Made by a program: the position numbers and the translations under genes. Shown piece after piece: positions 20,999 through 42,014 of a stretch of DNA of 64,000 nt. Within the stretch, counting starts at the first letter, position 1; each line of letters starts with the position of its first letter. Origin of the DNA: Oryzias latipes (lineage: Eukaryota; Chordata; Actinopteri; Beloniformes; Adrianichthyidae). The notes beneath the pieces are model-generated. The model did no database searches. It saw only the letters and a list, made by a program, of their open reading frames with translations, and was not told where the DNA came from. The stretch spans positions 11,157,245-11,221,244 of the forward strand of contig NC_019876.2 of assembly GCF_002234675.1 (NCBI RefSeq), in the 5' to 3' direction.

Positions 20999-21339
20999 TA
21001 ATTTTAAATATATCAACTACGTTGAATCATCCTATTTGTAATTTTCACAAAACAGAAACTGTGTTTAATGTATTATTTACTATCTAAATCATGATTTGAT
21101 CCTGGTTTGAGCAGTCCAGGTCCAGCGGTTTTTGAACAGGACCTGGTCTTAGGTGGACTTGGTGCGTAAAATGCAATAAAATTATCCTATTTTAAATTTT
21201 CACAAATCAGAGACTGTGTTTAATGTATTGTTTACTATCTAAATAATAATTTAATCCACATTTGAGCGGTCCAGGTCCTGTGGTTTTTGAACAGGACCCG
21301 GTGTTAGTGTGGAAAATGTAGTGGAATGGTATGAACGCT

Positions 21340-21482
21340 TCGCGTCGGACGGTTCAAGCTCCACGGCGTGCGATAAAAAGTGATAATGCACACTTCATAG
21401 GCCATTAACCCTTACTTTATGCACTCCCAGCAGCCAATCAGAATCGAGAATTTACCCGGACCATCCATGGTATAAGTAATAT
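21340..21482. repeat. Half-copy of the hairpin element, right flank of the nested cluster
   Basis: Read on the minus strand, 'taagggttaatggcc', 'gtgtgcattatcac' and 'gcacgccgtgg' align with 16800-16880. The right border carries 'ccatggtataag', whose inverse is found at 16921-16934 next to the first copy. The pair brackets the whole 16.8-21.5 kb transposon cluster. Confidence 0.5.
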
Positions 21483-23911
21483 TAATATATGTTGTCCCTG
21501 TCTTAAACAAACAACTTAGCTTACATGTTTTCAGTCGATAACCCCAGCAGTTTTGGACAAAAACACAATTTATTTGAGCCCTAAATACGGGTGTGGTTCC
21601 TAAGCAGTAAAACTATGCGAAAAAATATCATCCAAAAACATACCAGCAAACTTAACTTTCTCTAAAATACAATTCAATGAACAATATGGACTCACCGTTG
21701 TAACTTAGCGTTCTTATTTTAATCATTTCTTGAAGAACAATTAAAACGCTACCTTTAGTTTCACTTTACAGCCGTTTACTGGGCGGCAAAAAAAAGTATC
21801 TTCTTCGAACCGATGTAGTTATGAAACAGTTGTGGGCGCTACTGCCATCTACAGGCTGGTGGTGTATGGACGCCGATAAATGATAGAACATTTCTACTAA
21901 ATCTTCAAATACTTCTCATGGCTTTTTGCTCTCATACAAACACACGCACACACATCAAAAGGAAAACACATGTAGCCTGGTTTCGATTTCTTTTTCACAA
22001 AATATACACTGATACAAATCCTAAAAGTTATTTTGGATGGGTAGATGCCATTTAGTTTTTTAAATGAGTTTCTTTAACTATAGGAAAAGTGGGGTCTTTT
22101 AAAAATAGTTCTTAATTTGTTCCTAATTTTAATTAAGTTTTCATACATAACTATAGCAGTTTAATGTCGTTCTTATTAATTGATTGTTACAACATTAAAT
22201 CGAACAATGGGATTTCTTGTTTTAATAATAACAGTAATTGTGGTGTCATGAGTTAATATAATAGTGCTCCTTTTTATTAAGTTCAAATCTCACATACTGT
22301 CAATTTTGTTGATTAGGTGAAAAAGTAAAGTATGTCAGAACCCCTTCACTACTCACTAATTTGTGACCCTGTGTGTATTGTTAGGCAGTCACTTTTGACC
22401 AGGAACACTAAAAGTGCCACAGCATTGATTAAAACACTCCAAATGCAATAAAAAAAAGGTGATCATCTCTTTTTTTGTTCAAGGATGTGGCGCCTATCAT
22501 AATGCCTTGATGCAATCACACCTAAAACACAATATGTGTTAAGTTGTAAATCAGTCAGATTTGACCTGAACATGACCGTAGGGTCAAAAAATGTTTATCA
22601 TCTTCAGTAATTTTGGAGCTACTTGTCAAGTAAAGTATTAGGATGTTCATGTCTACATTTAATCTCAAATCTAGAATGTTCCCCTCAAAAAGTTTTTTGT
22701 CTGTAAAACGAAAACAGCACAGTTGCATTTTTACTCCTTTATTTGAATATTCAACTGAATAAACTTACAGTAATTTTCAGAATAAGTGACATTCAATACC
22801 GAATTCATACAAAATCAGTTTAAAACTTGCATATTTTTCTAAATCCGCAATGCCATTCCTCTTGTTAATAAAGCACTAGAAGACATCAAGTTTCTCTAGA
22901 AATAGTTTTTTTGTTTTGTTTTAATGTCATGCCCTTGCAAGCTGCAGTAACTTTTTTTTTCATTTTGAAGTTAAGTGCAAAGATCTGTAGTGACATTGCC
23001 AAAAATCTTTTCAGAATTTTCTGTTCATTTTATGAGTCATCCAGATTCAGGTTTCTGAAAAAAAGCAGACGTGACAGATTTGTTTCCAGTGGATCTATTT
23101 ACAGAGTTTCACACAAGGCCTCTGACGTCAATGGTGAAGGTTTATTTAAGAAAGAAAGACCAAAACTGGATACCCTTAGACGTCCCTGATCAACAACAAT
23201 TTTACAGACTGCTGCAACATCAAGTTTCAAAGATGCAAAAGTTGTAAAACTAAAAATACTCACCTTCTGTAGGTTTGCATCGACTTAGTCTCTCCTAAAA
23301 AGAGCAAATTGTTGACTTTTTTTAATAAGCTGCATGTAACACAGCGTTTAGCACCTACACTTAATTCAACAGCTAAACAACTACAGTCAAGAAGAATTTT
23401 TTAAATAAAGGTTTGTGCTTTCAAACTTTTCTTCCTTGGAAGATTTGGGTGCGATGCTTCATCACGGCCAGAGGGAGGCACTGTTGAGCCATGAGAACAC
23501 AGAGCTCCTGTGGGGCAAAGATCTGTACAGTAATTACCACAGGCTGTTAGGAGCATGGATGGACAAGCAAAGGGATTTTAGTTTTTTTCAGGTGGTTTCT
23601 ATTTTTGGAGGGGAAGTGTCAATGTTTTTGCACGTAAAAGATGAACTAAAAAACAACCTTGAACAAAAACTGACTTCAAAATTCTTATTATCCATGCAAT
23701 TTGGATTTCTTTCTTTTCTAGTTTTGTAAACTCTTAAAGTTTGGAAATTTACAAGAACAAAATGATAAAAAAAATTTGAAAAAGAAGTTAAGATGCTACC
23801 TGACCTAGCTCTTCTGTTAGCGTATGTATTTGTATTGGCTAGTTCATAATGGCTAGTCCCTTTTTTTGTGGAAGACATTTGATTCCAGAAGGGACAATAA
23901 GGCACGGCCCC
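21483..23911. other. Spacer downstream of lgi2 (probable 3' UTR on the right)
   Basis: No conserved coding exon recognised. Sequence next to 23912 should hold the lgi2 3' UTR on the minus strand. A small stretch at about 23263-23296 has an acceptor- and donor-like frame on the minus strand (ag before 'gagagactaagtcg', gtgagt after 'acctacagaag') but no supporting homology. Confidence 0.4.
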
Positions 23912-26900
23912 TCACAAGCTCAGATCAATGGAGATGTGTTCAAAGATCTTTGTGTTTCCCTTGAAGCTGGAGGAAAAGACGAAGTCCCTGCGGTCGGTGG
24001 AAACCACCGTAAAGGAGCGCGGCGCTTGGATGTACACCTCCTTGAAGCGCTCAAAGAGTTTCTTGTCCTCGTCCCAAAGGTAAATCTGCGAAAAGGTGTA
24101 GTCGCTTCCCAGAGCCAGGTAGTACCGTTCTTTGAAGGAGAACGGCTGCAGCGTCATGGAACCTCGGGAAGGAACTGCCTGGATCTCGGCAAACTGTTTG
24201 GGGCTCCACCGCAGAACTTTGGAGTCGCCGATGTATCGCGTCAAAGCCAGGTACAGCTCCTCTTTGATCCGGAAGTGCTTGACAGCCACTACATCTTCCA
24301 TGTTTGGAATTTCTCCCTGCTGGACGAACTTCTGGCTGCTCCGAATCCACTGGTAAATCACAGGAACCTGAGAGCGGCTCGCCAAAATCAGATGGGCCTT
24401 TCCATCCAAGTTTAGGAACTCTGCATCGGTGTCGCGGAACCACTCGTGAAGAGACTGATACGAGTAAAAGCCGTTGTCGTTCCACTTGTAGAGGGTGGAC
24501 AGGCCGGCTTTGGAGCTGTCTGCAACCACAAAGAACCAATCGGTGCCAATCTGGAACACCTCAATGTCGTTGGGCTTGGAGATCTTAGTCACTTCAATGT
24601 CCTGGAACTTGTTGAAGCGGCTTTGATCATCGTCAAACTTGTAAATGTGAGAACCTCCGAAGAGCTGAGCCACGATGACAAACACCTCATCCTGGATGAC
24701 AACCGACTTGCAGCTCACAATAGACTGACCTGAAAGGCACAGGAACCATTTCAAGAAGAGGGACACTCAACCAAAGCATCTTTGTAAATCAATCACCCAG
24801 CAGGGTGGTACTTAGGACGGAAGTGGGTTGAAATTGGGTAAAAACGTGGCTCCTAAGCATTAACTGTATCTAAGAACTGGGCTGAGTGATTCTGACATCA
24901 TCCATAGAAAATAGTTCCAACAAAATGAAATCAATTCAGTCACCAGTTTTTCACAATATTGACGTCGCCATGTTGTAACTAGTAGTCGTCAATAAGCAGG
25001 GATTGGTTCGAGTCGGTCTGAGTAATTGTTTCTATGGAAACCACTCTCGCAAATCAGGGGTGAGCTTGTTGGAAATCTACACCCCTTCCACTGAAAGCAG
25101 GCTTTAGTGAATCTTTTAAACATTTCGAACATTCAACCATAGTTTTATTGAGGCATTCGATTGGTCATTTTTTAAGATGAGTAACTTGTAATCTAGAAAA
25201 AATATCATGACAAGTAACAGCTGTTTATTTCTCAATCAAAGTCTATGGGATTTTTGGCTTCTTGGAGCCAGCAGGTACTTCCTGTTCCAGTTCTTTTGTC
25301 CAGTTAATGGTCCTAAGTCACTTCCATAACATGGCCACCCTATGTGAGCAAAGAGTAGAAGACCCATTATTGGATATGAAAAGGTACAATGGCTACATGG
25401 ACGGATGCAAGCACCCCAGCTGGGCTAAAACCCTAAATTACAGGAGATCAAATAGAGAACACACATGGGAATTTACAGGTAGGGAACCTGCAATCCCACC
25501 TACATGGGTCCTATTCCTTAAACGCACAGTTTAACTATTTGGGGCCCGTATTATAATGCCGACTGGGCAGTAGGGACAAAATACTAGTCCTTTATGGCAT
25601 CTGTTTAGGCACAAACATAACACAACAGCAGCAACACAGGAAACAGACCTTTTTGGTTTGATGGTAGTAATGATAAACAAGAAAAAGTACCAAACCCTTA
25701 AAGTGGAGTCTTATATCCATCATCCGATAATAATGGTGTTTTTTTATTATTATTGTTATGTTCTTGTAGCATTTTTCTTTTGATAGAGGACAAATAAAAG
25801 AAATCTTAAATTTGAATTTCTGAGTATTTTATTTTTTATTAAAATCCTTAATATGGTTGGATAGCTACAATATTGCTCGCCCTTTTTTGTTGTACCACTA
25901 ATGTTAGATTAGGGGTGTGAGGGGCTGTAAGCTAGCATGTAAACAGATGGATGACGCTGTAAGTACCATGTCCATTCGGCCTGAAACAACCATTTGGGTC
26001 CTTCAACTAATGCAGACGTCACATTATGTGTTTGGCCGTCCGTTGGTCCGATGACGTATCAGATAGTGATTGGTCTGGACAAGTGTTGATACTACCATAG
26101 AAGAAGAAATTATGCGGTCCGTTGTAAACAAACAGAGCTCCGACAAAGAGCGAGATTATCTTCTAAACGTGCTTTTATTTTGTTATGATTATTATTAAGT
26201 GCATTTGGAGCCAAACGCACTGCGAACCCTTCTCCGAACCGCACACCATAACAAAACACCTTCCGCGAACATGAAACTACGCGACTCCAGCTGCTCTAAT
26301 CAGAGACACGGTTCACTTGTGTAGAGCAGCGGGTTCATTCTAACAGCCATGGATATTTTTACAAAGTGGGTGTTGGCAAAATCTCTCTATAAACACTACA
26401 AAGAATAATGTCAGACACAACTTATGAAGGAAAAGAACTTTGGGTTACAAAAGGAAACGTGACATGAAAATATGTAGAGCCCAAGCAGATCTCCACGCTA
26501 CGTAATTTGTCCAAGTTGGGTCACCGTAGTGTGAAGTAATCCTCAATCGAAAGGACCCAGAGCGGTTATTGCAGGCCGAATGGTCATCGTGCCCACAACG
26601 GAAAGTAGGGGCGGGCTTACTCTTTGCCAACGATCCCGCCCATAACTCAGTGGCAAACTTCTAATGAACTACTGCTGCTCTGCTGAAACTATGTCCTAGA
26701 AAATGACCCAGGTTTTTAATTTTTGCCAATAATGACATAATCGTAATTAAAAGACCACTGGGAACACTTTGAAAATGGATCAAAAGATGATCGGAGTGGG
26801 GCTTTAAGTGGAGCTTACCTGTAATATTATCGTATGTCCTGAAGTTCATTTCAATGTGGTCCCACTGGAAAACCATACAACTCTCTGTGGTTGGAGCAGC

Positions 26901-29306
26901 AATGGTCACGTAGACGTCATTCTTGTAACTGAACGTGTCGACAGACAGAGACTCTGCATCCAAGGACTGATGGAGGACGAAATCTGTAAAACAAGTTCTG
27001 CTTTTTTACAAACAGCCAGAGGTGATCACGTCACAAGAGCCTCTCGCTGGGAGGATCTGAGGTGCAGCCAGATAGACTGGAGTCTGACATGAGTCTCTCA
27101 CCCGTGGAAACGCACTCGTTGTGCAGGCTGTTCATGTCGTTAAGGCGCTTGTCCTTCAGGTCCTCCGGTGCGGCACAAAAGACATCGGATACGGTGGCGT
27201 TGGTGCTCTTCAGCCACGTCATGAGCCATTTTACCCGGCAGTCGCACTCAAAGGCATTACCTCGCAAGTCCCTGTGAAACAGAACGACTGTCTGTCACTG
27301 CAGAAAAGCGTGCTGAGAGGCTGCAACTTCAGAGTTCATAAAACAACAGACAGGGAAGGTTCTAACACGGAGAACTCACAGCTCTATTAGTGAGTCCAGG
27401 TCAGCAAAGAGGTCCCGAGGCAGAGCTTTAATGTTGTTGTTCGCCAAAGACCTGGAAGCAGCAAATGAAAAAGAAAATGGAATCAGGAAGTGTTTAAACG
27501 GGTTTCATAAACAACGTCTAGATCACAATTCTAAACATACAAGTGAGTCAAATCCCTGAGTCCTCTGAAGGAAAACCTGGACGTAGTCTCCAGCTTATTG
27601 CTCTCAATGAACCTGAGGGTTTAAAACAAAGGAAATGAGAAAATTACTTTTCTTTATGTGAAGTTTGCCAAAAGCAAAAACTCTACAAACATTTGGGCTT
27701 TTCAAAGTAAGAGAAATTCCTAATTTGTTGAAGTGATTTCATTTGAAATCATTATTATACTTTTATTAATCTTGTGTTTTTCTGTAGTTTGAACTAATAT
27801 GATGATAGATATGGAGGTTAGAAAAACTGGATTAAAACGGGAAACCATTTAATTATACTTTCATCTTATGCTATGATGTAGTTTCATAATTGGAGTCAAA
27901 CCAGGTACTGTAGGGCGAAGGCATTCACACACACATGTACATTCACACCTATGGACAATTTAGATTAAGTAACCTATGAAGCATGTTTTTGGAGAAAACA
28001 CACGCATGCACAGGGAGAACATGCAAACTCCACACAATTTTTGGGGTCACAGTTTTATTTTTATATATGATTTGCTAAGAAGCAATGAAAAAACAACAAC
28101 TTTCAATTGGCTCATTTTAAGCCTGCTGTATTGTAATCTAACAATATTAAAATTCCTGAGTTTAGCACAACTCATGTGTTTGACATTTTCAACGTAAACA
28201 TAACAGTACGCAACACAAATGCAACGATTCACTTTCCCCACAATTCGGTTCAACGGTCAAATTTAAGTCATCATCAACCAAAGTTCTCCAAATATAACAC
28301 TTACAGGTACTCCAGATGTGGTAGACCTGAGAAAGCATCATCCCGTATGGTTGTTAGAGAATTGGAATTCAGAAGTCTGCAACAAGAACAAAAAAGGCAT
28401 AAAAGTTAGTATTAGTTTACTGTTTTACTTATTATAAACTCTACTGTTCTTTGTATCATCTAATAGCATATGTACATTCTGTAAAATCAGGGGCTGAATT
28501 GTTTAATATTTGTTAAGCTAAAACCGGAAACAGTTGAAAATGGAAGACTTATACTTTTGGGGGGGAACCCATTTACACATAATTTCAAAACAACATAGGT
28601 CAATTCCCTGTCTCTAACCCGGCTGGTTTTGCTGACACCAAAGCCGTCACATCAGTGGAGACAAATTATTAATGGACTCCAGTAAATACAGTATGGATCT
28701 GCGCTGAAAGCTCCTGATCACACTTAACTCGTTCATCTTCAGAAGACTAATCATTATTAAAAAAAGAGCCTCCTTTATTAAGTAACTTCTATAGGGATGA
28801 CTGCATCCCTGATAGTTGCTGAGCATCCTTTTAGTGTGCACAGGCTGCATGATTTGTCCTTAAAGTTGGGATTTGCTGCAGAGCATCAGTGCAAAGAGAA
28901 GAAGAAAGCAGCTGTTCTCACAGCAGCTGGAGGGATGGCATGTGAGAAAACACCCCTTCCTTGAGCTCAGTGAAAGTCCCATTGACGATGCTCCTGAGAA
29001 ACCAGAGAAAGAAAAAAAGAGGGGTTGAACTTAAACGATGGAAGAAAAAACAAGAATCCAGAACAGTTTAAGTGCGCAGCGTCTATTGCTGCGCATGTCT
29101 GTCACCAGAGATTTAGAACATACTCACAAGGACAGAATTTCGCTGGGAGAGCTTCTCAGGACATGGGAGGACCCGACGCAGATGATGGACTCCTTGGAGC
29201 AGCTGCATGTTGAGGGGCATCGGAAAGCCCGCTTTGGGTGAGCCGGTTCCGACAGGTTGCACAGCCACAAACACAGCAGGGTCCAAATCTTGAGAGCTGG
29301 CGGCAT
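23912..29306 (-). CDS. lgi2: Leucine-rich glioma-inactivated protein 2 (LGI2)
   Basis: A secreted neuronal protein of the LGI family, whose members bind ADAM22/ADAM23 at synapses. Eight exons in transcript order: 29128-29306, 28922-28993, 28305-28376, 27541-27612, 27380-27451, 27102-27271, 26819-26983, 23912-24729; 539 codons, TGA at 23912-23914. Residues 1-22 are a signal peptide (LKIWTLLCLWLCNL). C30, C34, C36 and C43 form the LRR N-cap. Four 72-nt exons each encode one leucine-rich repeat, the classic LGI layout. Exon 6 encodes the Cys-rich C-cap (GNAFECDCRVKWLMTW). From about residue 220 follow the seven EPTP/EAR blades of the propeller: WDHIEMNFRTYDNITG, AQLFGGSHIYKFDDD, ISKPNDIEVFQIG, GFYSYQSLHEWFRDTDAEF, ALGSDYTFSQIYLWD, ending FEHISIDLSL. 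Length is close to human LGI2. Fish often keep two LGI2 copies (a/b); I cannot say which this is. An RE1 site lies upstream. Confidence 0.97.
24880..25240 (+). repeat. Dispersed repeat with X-box and CCAAT-type motifs, copy 2
   Basis: Inverse copy of 4540-4990. It carries the X-box-like palindromic word gtttctatggaaac at 25028-25041, with 'gattggtt' and 'gattggtc' nearby. It sits in the last lgi2 intron, just upstream of the final exon on the transcript. Confidence 0.6.
25696..26807 (-). repeat. TTAA-family DNA transposon, copy 3, interrupted by another element
   Basis: Outer ends are 'ccttaaagtggagtc' at 25696 and 'ggagtggggctttaag' at 26793-26808. The family start-codon region is recognisable at about 25855-25955 ('attgctcgccc', 'gttgtaccactaatgttag'). 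The copy resumes at about 26630 with 'cgcccataactcag'. The right end stops 10-11 nt from the lgi2 exon 7 donor. Confidence 0.65.
25975..26585. mobile_element. TIR element inserted into TTAA-family copy 3
   Basis: Left end 'ccattcggcctgaaac', with 'tttgggtcctt' just inside; right end has the inverse, 'aaaggaccc' then 'tgcaggccgaatgg'. It splits the surrounding repeat, so it is the younger of the two. No transposase frame; no certain target duplication. Confidence 0.5.
27905..28055. repeat. Fish L2-like repeat fragment in an lgi2 intron
   Basis: Contains 'cacctatggacaatttagat', 'aacctatgaagcatg' and 'agggagaacatgcaaactcc', the same words as the longer copy at 41045-41395. Confidence 0.6.
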
Positions 29307-29656
29307 GATTCTAGGCGGGTTCGCATGTGTGATGATGAGGGTGAGGACGCGAGGAAGGCAGCGCGCGCGTGCGTTTCTACCCTGCGCCGCCGTGAAATGC
29401 TGCACTGACATCAGCAAATCAGCTGCAGCTCCTCTGTGGACGCCTTCGCCGTTTAGCAAGGCAGTTGCAGCAGCAAATGAAAACAGGGGATGCATCATTT
29501 TATTTTTCATCATTTGAGATGAATCCATAATTGGACTATTTTAGTAGCATTGAGGAAAATATAGTTTTTTGGCATTATTTTTGCTGTAATAATCAAATTA
29601 TTAATAAAATTAATGCATAATCTATTTAACAGTATTAAGGAATATAGTTTAAAATA

Positions 29657-29658
29657 GT

Positions 29659-29700
<42 letters not shown>
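29657..29700. repeat. (GT)n followed by a 28-base G run
   Basis: Eight GT units followed by uninterrupted G from 29673 to 29700. Capable of forming G-quadruplexes. It lies about 0.4 kb upstream of the lgi2 start codon. Confidence 0.9.
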
Positions 29701-29704
<4 letters not shown>

Positions 29705-30217
29705 GGAAAACGTATGTTCACTGCATCGTTTTTATGGTAGTAAATTGAGATTAATTCATGATCTATTAAATTCGATTAAGGAAAACAGGCTAAAACTGGT
29801 TTACTTGCGTCATTTTATTATTCAGAACCTGAGATTGTACCAAAATCCAACTAATTGGAATACGAGAAAATGGGTTAAAGTATTTTTGCATCATTTTATT
29901 TTTTAATAATTTGAGATGAATCTATAATCTGACTATTTAAGGATAAGAGGTATAGGTTTCTGTATCTGAGAACTAGAATGAATGAGTTTCTCAATGAAAA
30001 CAGGGGTTTTCACTTCATTTTTCATAGTTTCATTTTTCAGTTTTTAACATGGTTTTCAGTTTCAAACATTCAATTATTTAAAATCTGTGGGCAAACGCAT
30101 CATAAGAAGGTTCTACTCAAATAGTATTTGAATGAAACTGTATAAGTCATATAAGGTTACACTGCACTTTTTTTGTATGGATTTCCCCTCCCTCTTAGGA
30201 TCTAAACGGCGCATATC

Positions 30218-30238
30218 TGCAGCACCACGGACAGCGCC
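30218..30238 (+). promoter_or_regulatory. REST/NRSF binding site (RE1 element) upstream of lgi2
   Basis: The 21-bp word begins TGC and continues AGCACCACGGACAGCGCC. It agrees with the canonical RE1 consensus at every position but the second (G for T), with both half-sites at normal spacing. REST silences neuronal genes in non-neuronal cells, and LGI2 is neuronal. The site is about 0.9 kb upstream of the lgi2 ATG. Orientation relative to the gene does not matter for this factor. Confidence 0.8.
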
Positions 30239-31313
30239 TCCGTGGCCACACACGAGATTTCTTTGACAATATTGCAGATTTACTGTTGGAAACATGCTGA
30301 TCTTACATTAAAAAAATAGAAAAACACATTGATTGCGCTTATATACATATATTTTCCATTTCTGCACATAAAAACACAGATTTCAGATCATTAAAGCTCA
30401 CATTCATTTTGACTGATCATCATTGACATGCATTGCTGCATAGTGACAGCAGCATCAGAGGCAGTAGGGTTTTTTCTCCCTCTCTTCTCTCAGTGCCTCA
30501 GTACAGCTCTGGAACAGTGGAATGTGCTGATACAACGGCATAACTATCAGAGAGCAGCCCCCCTTTCTGAAGGCTGCCGGCTGAGGCGGCTCTGCCGCTA
30601 CACAGCATCTGTGACCTGCATTACTAATAGCAAGACGAAGAGCAACATCTGCACAGACGCGGCTGCTTCTGAGCACAGAGGAGACGTGGAATATCCCAAC
30701 ATGATCAGATTTTTTTTACCTGAGCCTCTTGCATACGGTGTTGATTCAAACTCTGAACATACGCACTTCCTTGTCTGGTCACAGATGATTCTTTGGTCTA
30801 CTTAGCTGTTAATTCATTTAAAATGATTCGTTATATAACCTAAAAACATAACAGACAGTCCATTACAGAGTTCAGATGGAGTTAATGGATCAGCAATTAG
30901 ATTGTTTGGTATATCAGTCAGAGAAGGGGGGCTAATTTATGCCAAAAAGAGAACATAAATTCATTATGCACCATCTGTCTGCCTAATGCTACGACAATAT
31001 TACATGCTAAGACTCCCCGCTCAATTATGAGACGCTTTTAATTCAGAGAAATTGCTACATGAAGCTCAATCTTTTAATCTTCTTTTTTTAATAAAACATG
31101 ATCTAAAAATGAAAAAAAAAAAACAGAAAACAGTTTGACAGTTTATTAAATTATAGCTATAGAGGCAAAAGGCCATTTTGCTCCTTAGAGATTTAAAGGC
31201 AGGTGTTGTGCAATCAAAGGCAGCGAACCTGTCCAGGTTTATTAATAAATATCTGAATTCCTATGCTTGAACAAACAAGCTGCTGATAGTTTCATCTCTG
31301 GATGTCACCACGT

Positions 31314-42014
<10,701 letters not shown>

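Larger units (their letters stand above)
17957..21320. repeat. Inverted-repeat complex built of about 200-bp units, interrupted by hAT and Tc1 insertions
   Basis: The block at about 18090-18189 (containing 'ccacctaagaccaggtcctg' and 'gctggacctggactgctcaa') recurs as an almost exact reverse complement at about 21090-21190. Diverged extra units lie outside (about 17957-18050 and 21190-21310). Removing the hAT (18190-19370) and Tc1 (19744-20998) insertions leaves a palindromic progenitor of about 0.9 kb with a spacer of about 0.4 kb. The spacer has a short ATG frame, MSGSKKRMVKVGLVT, near 19520. Confidence 0.65.
29307..31313. other. lgi2 upstream region / sepsecs downstream region
   Basis: About 2 kb between the lgi2 ATG and the sepsecs stop. 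It holds CpG-rich sequence just upstream of lgi2 (29300-29460, with a gcgcgcgcg word), a GT repeat plus a 28-G run (29657-29700) and the RE1 site at 30218-30238. The lgi2 promoter should lie here. No RNA gene seen. Confidence 0.5.

Noticed and set aside
23849-24539. Long frames on both strands across the last lgi2 exon
   Set aside because: Shadows of the real minus-strand EPTP coding exon in other frames.
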